The notes beneath the pieces were generated by a model, which was not told the DNA's origin, did no database searches, and saw nothing but the letters and a program-made list of their open reading frames with translations. Shown here piece by piece: positions 58,386-64,000 of a stretch of DNA of 64,000 nt; position 1 is the first letter of the stretch; every line of letters begins with the position of its first letter. The stretch covers positions 4,712,001-4,776,000 of the forward strand of contig OY969418.1 of the NCBI GenBank assembly GCA_963699175.1. Direction: 5' to 3'. The DNA is from JACPYM01 sp963699175. GTDB lineage: Bacteria; Acidobacteriota; Blastocatellia; RBC074. The position numbers and the translations under genes are program-made.

Positions 58386-59063
58386 TTATTGGTCGGCTAC
58401 CCGCAATTGATTGACTAGCAGGTGGGCTTGCCGTGTCGGCTCAGGCTGCCGGTACTTGCCGGTCGCGCGCAAGACCAGCGGAATCGCCGAAGGCAAATCA
58501 ATCAAGTGACCGGGAGAAACATAGATCGGCGCAACCTTCTTTTTCGTCCTGAGCGCCACACCTACTTGTTCGCCACGATCAACCAACGGTACGTGGCTGC
58601 CCGCTTCCAGCGGCAATTCCTCGTGTCTTCCCACCAGAATGCTTTTGGCACAACCAATGGTCGGCAATTCGAGCCATAAGCCTACGTGGCACGCGATGCC
58701 CAAACGGCGCGGATGTGCGATGCCCTGTCCGTCGAGCATCAGTACGTCTGGCTTGGTCTGCAATCGTTCCCAGGCTTCGAGCAGTGAGGGCGCTTCACGA
58801 AAGCTCAACAGCCCCGGCACGTACGGGAACTTGGCCGTGCTGCGCAGACCGGCTGAATCAATAACCTGCAAATCGTCCAGGCCCAAAACAACAATGCCGG
58901 TGTAGATTGTCTCGGAAAATTTATTGAACGAAACGTCCGCACCGGCAATAGTTTTGACTTCCTTTGTGAGTGGTTCAAGCCGCACGCGCGTCCGCAACTC
59001 CTGCTGCAAGGCGATTGCCTCGCGCGGCGTCAAATCCCAACTGTGCAAAGGCTGAATAGGCAT
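58386..59063 (-). CDS. nfi: Endonuclease V (deoxyinosine 3' endonuclease)
   Basis: 225 residues. The RNase H-like core is visible: TIAGADVSFNKF (first Asp), FPYVPGLLSFREAPSLLEAW (catalytic Glu), VLMLDGQGIAHPRRLGIACH (second Asp) and IGCAKSILVG. It nicks DNA at the second bond 3' to deoxyinosine, starting repair of deaminated adenine. Length is normal. It lies 12 bases downstream of the FKBP gene on the same strand, probably in one transcript. Confidence 0.95.
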   Translation of the reverse strand: MPIQPLHSWDLTPREAIALQQELRTRVRLEPLTKEVKTIAGADVSFNKFSETIYTGIVVLGLDDLQVIDSAGLRSTAKFPYVPGLLSFREAPSLLEAWERLQTKPDVLMLDGQGIAHPRRLGIACHVGLWLELPTIGCAKSILVGRHEELPLEAGSHVPLVDRGEQVGVALRTKKKVAPIYVSPGHLIDLPSAIPLVLRATGKYRQPEPTRQAHLLVNQLRVADQ

Positions 59064-59075
59064 CCTGTCTCACAC

Positions 59076-59510
59076 TCAAGCGGCGACTTCGACCAAGCGC
59101 AAATCAAAGTGCAAAGTCTCGCCCGCCAGCGGATGGTTGGCATCGAGCGTCACCAACGTCTCTGTCACGTCAGTAATCACCATCGGAATGCCCTGGCCAT
59201 CGGGCGTGCGCATCTCCAGCGCCATCCCGACCACCGGCTCGGCATCACCTAGTCGGAACTGCTCGCGGTTGATTGTTTGCACCAAGCCTTCTTCGCGCTC
59301 GCCGTATGCTTCGCCCGCGGGGATAACGACGTTTTTGGTCTCGCCGATTTGCATACCCAACAACGCCTGATCGAAACCGGGAATGACTTGGCCTGCGCCA
59401 ACGGTGAAGGCCAGCGGCTCGCCGCCCTCAGAGGTATCGAAGACTTCTCCATCGTCGAATGTGCCTGTGTAATGAACTTTTACGTTATCGCCAGATTGAA
59501 CTGCTGCCAT
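59076..59510 (-). CDS. FKBP-type peptidyl-prolyl isomerase, SlyD-like
   Basis: 144 residues: VKVHYTGTFDDGEVFDTSEG, VIPGFDQALLGMQIGETKNV, and PAGEAYGEREEGLVQTINRE with the inserted IF flap domain after it, then VTLDANHPLAGETLHFDLRL. It lacks the histidine-rich nickel-binding tail of SlyD, so it is a chaperone/isomerase of the SlpA/SlyD type without metal storage. Cytosolic, no signal peptide. Confidence 0.92.
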   Translation of the reverse strand: MAAVQSGDNVKVHYTGTFDDGEVFDTSEGGEPLAFTVGAGQVIPGFDQALLGMQIGETKNVVIPAGEAYGEREEGLVQTINREQFRLGDAEPVVGMALEMRTPDGQGIPMVITDVTETLVTLDANHPLAGETLHFDLRLVEVAA

Positions 59511-59668
59511 TGCGTTCCCTTTCGTCTAAAAACAGCTACCACAACGAGTCACAACTTGATTTCAAAAGGTCCCTCATTGCTCGCTCGTCACCATTTCGGC
59601 AAGCATCGCACACGCAATCCGAAAAAGCCATCAGCCCTTGAAGGGGTGTAGTCAAAGTAGGACTCAAA

Positions 59669-59780
59669 CTTGAGAGTAGCGGGGCAATAGTGTGTTGCTA
59701 CTCCAAACGCGCTTAGTAGCGCAATGACTTAAGCGGCTAATACGCTATCAGCAACACACTATTGCCCCGCTACTCTCAAG
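59669..59780. repeat. Perfect 31-base inverted repeat with GTAGCGGGGCAATAG arms
   Basis: The arm at 59669-59699 (CTTGAGAGTAGCGGGGCAAT...) is exactly complemented at 59750-59780. A diverged third arm follows at 59783-59810 (GTAGTGGGGCGATAGTGTGT) and a matching fourth at about 60109-60140, so two such hairpins are nested around the palindrome cluster. No gene lies in 59511-60224. Confidence 0.9.
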
Positions 59781-59782
59781 TA

Positions 59783-60140
59783 AGTAGTGGGGCGATAGTG
59801 TGTTGCTATCAAAGCCGCGCTTTGTATGGCAATAGATTAAGCAACCAATCAACGGCCCTCAGTAGTGATAAACCTGTCAGGCTGTCGTTTTGCCGCGTAG
59901 CGGCAGTTGAATTTAGCCGTGGGTTTTCAACCCACGGTACAGTGCGCAGCAGTTCCGCGTCGCGTCAGCAACGCTTGAATCAGGCGTCGCTGACGCGACG
60001 CGGAACTCACGGCTTATCTTTCCCGGCGTTGAAAACGCCGGGCTAAACTCAGGTCGCCGCTACGCGGCTGCAAGAGTATAACCTTACGTTTTTACCCCTA
60101 TTCGGCCATCAACACACTGTCGCCCCACTACCCTCAAGTA
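59783..60140. repeat. Cluster of nested palindromes
   Basis: From outside in: a GTAGTGGGGCGATAG-type arm (59783-59810) and its partner (60109-60140); TGCCGCGTAGCGGCA (59891-59905) and its mirror CGCCGCTACGCGGC (60055-60068); TTTAGCC (59912-59918) with GGCTAAA (60041-60047); CCGTGGGTTTTCAACCCACGG (59917-59937, 21 bases with a four-base loop); the pair AGTTCCGCGTCGCGTCAGC (59951-59969) / its complement (59989-60007); and a stem-loop at 60022-60042. The whole could fold as a cloverleaf-like structure. Confidence 0.85.
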
Positions 60141-60221
60141 AGCTCGCTTGACGGACTGACATGGGTTGGCTAAGATGACGACGCCTTTGAAAAAGGCAAA
60201 TCGTTCTTGATTCCGTTGAAA

Positions 60222-60298
<77 letters not shown>

Positions 60299-60407
60299 CT
60301 CCTCTCCGCCATTTTCCCAAGTATATTTCCAACTCACAGGTTTTGACTTCCGGCAAAATTCGGTATCATACCGTTGCGTTCAACGTAATCTTTTTGCTGA
60401 GGTCGAG

Positions 60408-60629
60408 ATGACGCGCCGTTGCCCGACGTGCCGACAACCGGTAGAGTGGGAGAATAATGAATTTCGCCCGTTCTGTTCGGAACGCTGCCAGACGATTGAT
60501 CTGGGGCGTTGGGCGTCGGAAGATTATCGCATACCGCTGGCTGAGACACCGGACGGATTGATCACAGATTTCGACCGCGAGTCACCACCACAAGTTCCAG
60601 TTGATGAAGAAGAGATTTCCCACAACTAA
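60408..60629 (+). CDS. yacG: DNA gyrase inhibitor YacG (zinc-binding)
   Basis: 73 residues with the family's four-cysteine zinc site, CPTCRQPVEW and RPFCSERCQTIDLGRWASED, and YRIP after it. YacG binds GyrB and blocks DNA binding by gyrase in E. coli. Here the C-terminal acidic tail (about 50-73) overlaps the following TlpA-like gene by 26 bases, so the two are translationally linked. GAGGTCGAG lies upstream of the ATG. Confidence 0.9.
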   Translation: MTRRCPTCRQPVEWENNEFRPFCSERCQTIDLGRWASEDYRIPLAETPDGLITDFDRESPPQVPVDEEEISHN

Positions 60630-61236
60630 GCATCTTTTGATGGCAACACTTTTTGCTGTGTCGTTGTTTTCGCTGGCCTGTGACAATGCCCCGCCGCCGC
60701 AACCTGTTTCCAATTCAACCGGTAGTGCGATACCGGCTAGCGCTTTACCCAAGGCGAGCGGCAACCCGAGTGGACGTGCTATCGAAGACGCGCAGGATTT
60801 GCTGATTCCGAAGCACGAAGGCGGGACGCTCAAACTGAGCGAGTTTCGTGGTAAGGTCGTAGTGGTGGATTTTTGGGGCACGTGGTGCGCGCCCTGCCGT
60901 AAGCAAGCGCCGCAGTTGGCCGAACTCAACAAACGATACCGCGATAAAGGGCTGGCCGTCATCGGTCTGAGCCTGGACGACGCGAAGCAGGATCAAAAGC
61001 TCGTCAATGATTTCATCAAGCAGGCGGGCATCAACTACACCATCGCCTATCCGAGCCGCATTGTCACGGATGCCTTTTTGAAGGGCACTGAGGATGACAC
61101 CGGCTCACCGCCGATTCCGCAACTGTTTATCTTCGGCAAAAATGGCAAAGTGGTTGAACATCTAATCGGCGAAAGGCCAGGGCAGGGCCTCGAGTATCTC
61201 GAACAAATCGTCACACAACAATTGTCTGCCAATTGA
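60604..61236 (+). CDS. TlpA-like thioredoxin lipoprotein (CAPC active site)
   Basis: 210 residues. ATG 60604 lies inside yacG. The leader ends at LFSLAC, a lipobox (LxxC), so it is probably membrane-anchored on the outer face. The thioredoxin fold has the complete dithiol motif FWGTWCAPCRKQAPQLAELN and the cis-proline region SPPIPQLFIFGKNG. It would reduce periplasmic disulfides or cytochrome c apoproteins. It is the first of three tandem thioredoxin-like genes whose active sites differ. Confidence 0.9.
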   Translation: MKKRFPTTKHLLMATLFAVSLFSLACDNAPPPQPVSNSTGSAIPASALPKASGNPSGRAIEDAQDLLIPKHEGGTLKLSEFRGKVVVVDFWGTWCAPCRKQAPQLAELNKRYRDKGLAVIGLSLDDAKQDQKLVNDFIKQAGINYTIAYPSRIVTDAFLKGTEDDTGSPPIPQLFIFGKNGKVVEHLIGERPGQGLEYLEQIVTQQLSAN

Positions 61237-61305
61237 TTCAGGCCGTGCATTAGCGTCGCTGTGGCAATGTGCCGGCCTCAACCTTCTGCAAGGAGTAGTT
61301 TGCCA

Positions 61306-61986
61306 ATGTCAAAAAAGTCATTCCCTAAGCGTTTCAATTCCTCACTGGCGCTGCGCCGCTTTGCGCTCAGCCCGATCTTGGCGTTACTGGTTATGATCGC
61401 ACCACGGCTGGGCGCACAGGATATTCCCGAATTGCCGATGCCGGATGGTTCGGGCGATACGCCGGAGATGATCGTCAAGCTGTTGCCGAACAACGTAGGG
61501 CCGGTGGCCAATCAGCCCAAGACCCTCAAGCTTTCCAGCTTGCGCGGCAAGGTTGTTTTGCTCGACATGTTCTGGTCAAAGTGCCCGCATTGCGAAGAAC
61601 ACGCGCCGCACATCGTCGAGTTTTACAATCAATATAAAAACCGTGGGCTGAATATTGTTGGCTTAGCCACTGACCCGGAGACAGAGTTGGCTAGCGTGCG
61701 CCAATTCATGGCCAAGGCCAAGATCAGTTATCCGGTCGGATTCTTAACGACAATGGTCAGAGCTTATTATGGCGACAGCCATGATTCAGGCGTGCCGCAA
61801 ATGGTCTTGTTTGGCTCGGATGGCAAGATGGTGATCCGGCGCATCGGTTGGAATGAAAAAGTTGCAAGTGAGATGAAACAGGCCATCGAAGAACAATTGA
61901 GCAGGGTTTCAAATTCTGGCCCGATCATTAAACCCGGCAGCAAGGCCACCGCCAAGCCGGTGGTGAGTAAAATAAAACAAGGCTGA
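61306..61986 (+). CDS. Secreted thioredoxin-like protein (CPHC active site)
   Basis: 226 residues from ATG 61306 (AAGGAG about ten bases upstream). A leader (FALSPILALLVMIAPRLGAQ) precedes a redoxin/AhpC-TSA-type domain: MFWSKCPHCEEHAPHIVEFY with a CPHC motif like that of DsbA proteins, then VGLATDPETELASVRQFM and the cis-proline region SGVPQMVLFGSDG. The CPHC sequence usually makes the site more oxidising than CAPC. The basic Pro/Lys-rich tail (about 208-226) is unusual. Confidence 0.88.
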   Translation: MSKKSFPKRFNSSLALRRFALSPILALLVMIAPRLGAQDIPELPMPDGSGDTPEMIVKLLPNNVGPVANQPKTLKLSSLRGKVVLLDMFWSKCPHCEEHAPHIVEFYNQYKNRGLNIVGLATDPETELASVRQFMAKAKISYPVGFLTTMVRAYYGDSHDSGVPQMVLFGSDGKMVIRRIGWNEKVASEMKQAIEEQLSRVSNSGPIIKPGSKATAKPVVSKIKQG

Positions 61987-62073
61987 AACAGTGGCGGTGG
62001 TCGAGAGTCGGTTTGGCTCAAAAGCCGGAAGACCGATTGTTGGCCACCGGTTGTTAGCAAAAGAGGTCTGCCA

Positions 62074-62652
62074 ATGCATCCCAGGTTTCTGCTTGCTTCG
62101 CACACCAAGCGCGTTATCGTCTTCTCTTTGTTTATGGCTGTCGGTCTATTGCCGCTTTTTACGGTGGGATTGCCGATCAGCCAGGCTAAGGTGAAAGTCG
62201 GCAGTTTTCCGAAGGAGACCGTTGCCAAGTACCCGCTACGCACGATGGATGGCCGCGAATATAGTTTGGCTGGCTTGCGTGGCCAGGTAGTGGTGCTCGA
62301 TTTTGTCGCGGTCTGGTGCGCGCATTCGCGCGATCACATTCCAACGGTCAATCGCTTTGATGACGAAGACCGCGAGCGCGGGCTGAAGATCATCGGCCTG
62401 ATTATCAACGACCGCGAAACTTCGCAGTCGCGCGTGCAACAATTCGTCAAAGATCAAAAAGTCGAATACCCGATCACGCTGATTTCCCAAGACCTCTTCG
62501 AGAGGTTTATTGATTCCAAGGACACAGACGTGCCCCAGACGCTGGTCTATGGACGTAATGGTAGGCTCGCCGCCCACTTCGTTGGCCACGACGCGACGAT
62601 TGATGCGCAACTGACGACAATGATCAAACAAGAACTCGACAAAAAGAATTGA
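62074..62652 (+). CDS. Secreted thioredoxin-like protein with CAHS site
   Basis: 192 residues with an N-terminal export helix (KRVIVFSLFMAVGLLPLFTV). The thioredoxin fold is intact: LRGQVVVLDFVAVWCAHSRD, IIGLIINDRETSQSRVQQFV, cis-proline region TDVPQTLVYGRNG. The second active-site cysteine is replaced by Ser (C-A-H-S), so it cannot form the usual disulfide. Monothiol thioredoxin-like proteins bind substrates or act as decoys; its role here is unknown. Third of three tandem paralogues. Confidence 0.88.
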   Translation: MHPRFLLASHTKRVIVFSLFMAVGLLPLFTVGLPISQAKVKVGSFPKETVAKYPLRTMDGREYSLAGLRGQVVVLDFVAVWCAHSRDHIPTVNRFDDEDRERGLKIIGLIINDRETSQSRVQQFVKDQKVEYPITLISQDLFERFIDSKDTDVPQTLVYGRNGRLAAHFVGHDATIDAQLTTMIKQELDKKN

Positions 62653-62683
62653 TGCCCCCACCCCAAAGCTTTACATCACTACA

Positions 62684-64000
62684 ATGAAAAAAGCCAAGAT
62701 CGTTGCGACTATCGGGCCTGCTTCGCGCGCGCCTGAAAAGTTGCGCGCCTTGCTCCAGGCCGGGATGGATGTCGCCCGCGTCAATATGTCGCACGGCACA
62801 CACGAAGAGCACGCAGCCACGATCAAAGCCCTGCGTGAAATCGCCGCTGAGCTTGAGCGCCCACTAGCCGTTCTACTCGATTTGTGTGGGCCAAAGGTAC
62901 GCACTGGCGCACTCAAAGATCATCAGCCGGTCAAGCTCGAAGCGAATCAGCAATTGACGATTACCACGCGCGATATTATCGGTGATGCGACGATTGTTTC
63001 GACCGGTTATGCCAATCTCCCGCAGGACGTGTCCGTAGGTGATCGCATCCTGTTTGCCGATGGATTGATCGAGTTGCGCGTCGAACAAGTAGGCAAGACC
63101 GAGATTGTTTGCCGTGTCATCAACGGCGGTGTGCTGGGCGAGCACAAAGGCATCAACGTGCCCGGCGTGAAGTTGTCAGTTCCTTCGCTGACAGAAAAAG
63201 ACCGCGTTGATTTGAGCTTTGGGTTGCAGCAGGAAGTTGATTACGTTGCGCTCTCTTTTGTGCGTAGCGCGCGCGACTGCATCGGCGCGAAGAGCTTGAT
63301 CGAATTTCTCGGCGCGAGCGTGCCGCTCATCGCCAAAATCGAAAAGAGCGAGGCGCTAGCTGATCTGGACAACATTATCGAAGCCTGCGACGGCGTAATG
63401 GTCGCGCGCGGCGACCTGGGCGTAGAGACCTCGGTCGAGAGCGTGCCGTTCTTTCAAAAGCAGATCATCAGCAAAGCCAACGCGGCGGAAAAGCTGGTTG
63501 TCACGGCTACGCAGATGCTTGAATCAATGACGCACCAACCGCGCCCGACCCGCGCCGAGGCTTCCGACGTGGCGAATGCGATTCTGGACGGGACGGATGC
63601 GGTGATGCTCTCTGCTGAAACAGCCATCGGCACCTATCCCGTGCAAGCAGTCGAGACAATGGCGCGCATCATCAGCTATACAGAGAGTTCGTGCGCACAG
63701 GAGCGTTATCGCGAATGGATTCACGGCCAGCAGAAAGGCACCGAAGGGCGTGCGATTGCCGAGGCCGCCATCTTCGCCGCACAGGAGTTGCGCGCCCGAG
63801 TCATCGTCGTTTTTAGCAAAACGGGCATTATGGCGCGCCACCTGGCGGCGTTGCGGCCAGCACAGAAGCTGATAGCCTTCACGCCCGCGCCCCGCACTTA
63901 TGCAGCTTTGGCTGCTATCTGGGGTTTGGAGCCACACCTGCTCGATTTCAATGGGCGTAGCCATGAATTGCTGGTGCGCGCTGATGAAGTCTTGCTGAAC
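62684..64000 (+). CDS. pyk: Pyruvate kinase (truncated by the window end)
   Basis: 439 codons from ATG 62684 with no stop before the window edge; about 30-40 C-terminal residues should be missing. Features: KKAKIVATIGPASRAPEKLR, MDVARVNMSHGTHEEH, VLLDLCGPKVRTGAL, LPLIAKIEKSE-like VPLIAKIEKSEALADLDNII, EACDGVMVARGDLGVE and VTATQMLESMTHQPRPTRAE. It makes pyruvate and ATP from phosphoenolpyruvate in glycolysis. It follows the third thioredoxin-like gene by 31 bases and might share its transcript. Confidence 0.97.
   Translation, partial: MKKAKIVATIGPASRAPEKLRALLQAGMDVARVNMSHGTHEEHAATIKALREIAAELERPLAVLLDLCGPKVRTGALKDHQPVKLEANQQLTITTRDIIGDATIVSTGYANLPQDVSVGDRILFADGLIELRVEQVGKTEIVCRVINGGVLGEHKGINVPGVKLSVPSLTEKDRVDLSFGLQQEVDYVALSFVRSARDCIGAKSLIEFLGASVPLIAKIEKSEALADLDNIIEACDGVMVARGDLGVETSVESVPFFQKQIISKANAAEKLVVTATQMLESMTHQPRPTRAEASDVANAILDGTDAVMLSAETAIGTYPVQAVETMARIISYTESSCAQERYREWIHGQQKGTEGRAIAEAAIFAAQELRARVIVVFSKTGIMARHLAALRPAQKLIAFTPAPRTYAALAAIWGLEPHLLDFNGRSHELLVRADEVLLN

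Noticed and set aside
59669..60140. CRISPR array
   Set aside because: The repeats are inverted pairs of different sequences, not regularly spaced direct repeats, and no cas gene is in the window.

Overview
The window reads like a chromosomal segment of a GC-rich, Gram-negative soil-type bacterium. Acidobacteriota (Blastocatellia-like) is my best guess. This rests on gene content: a Ser/Thr kinase fused to a TolB-like domain and TPRs, a secreted VWA protein of a type common there, many Tat- or Sec-exported hydrolases and quinoproteins, FecR-type anti-sigma control, and many intergenic inverted repeats. No 16S gene or other decisive marker is present, so the assignment is inference.

Layout. 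0-8.2 kb: a fragment of a hypothetical gene, then minus-strand genes for a kinase, MgtE and a di-haem peroxidase, and a PhyH dioxygenase / APH-type kinase / membrane protein operon. 8.4-16.5 kb: a plus-strand run of exported enzymes (sulfatase, M20 and M28 peptidases, a PQQ-like beta-propeller, a PQQ dehydrogenase with a cytochrome c tail). 16.5-22.1 kb: a visibly more AT-rich minus-strand cassette (frameshifted xisH, xisI, a HerA ATPase, a NurA nuclease, a DNA methyltransferase and a coupled 49-codon ORF). It is followed by truncated tails of an SDR gene and a PQQ-dehydrogenase gene. 22.4-31.6 kb: minus-strand metabolic genes (M14 deacylase family, SDR, sugar isomerase/epimerase, Gfo/Idh/MocA, ACT protein, cyclase, M24 peptidase, DUF979/DUF969 transporter). 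31.7-45 kb: aldo/keto reductase, UDP-sugar dehydrogenase, a complete BtuFCD-like uptake system, a PolX-like HhH protein, a YIP1 protein, two oligopeptide ABC ATPases, a lone antitoxin, and a DUF4129/DUF4350 membrane cluster. 45-52.8 kb: an amidohydrolase, an ECF sigma / dioxygenase / anti-sigma group, a haem-binding protein and an M20 peptidase. 52.8-64 kb: cheR-moaC-moeA, tRNA-Asp and tRNA-Val, a VWA protein, a TPR protein, endonuclease V, an FKBP, a palindrome-rich spacer, tRNA-Ala, yacG, three thioredoxin-like proteins and the start of pyruvate kinase.

The best candidate for an undescribed system is the 16.5-22.1 kb cassette. A HerA pump-like ATPase and a NurA nuclease carrying a cysteine-rich insert are tightly coupled to a DNA methyltransferase. 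The architecture suggests modification plus DNA processing, as in anti-phage defence. The function is inference; the gene order, overlaps and motifs are read from the sequence.

The other recurring theme is small dispersed inverted repeats. There are at least three families with more than one copy in this window, sitting almost only in intergenic gaps, and one 0.5 kb spacer is made almost entirely of nested palindromes.
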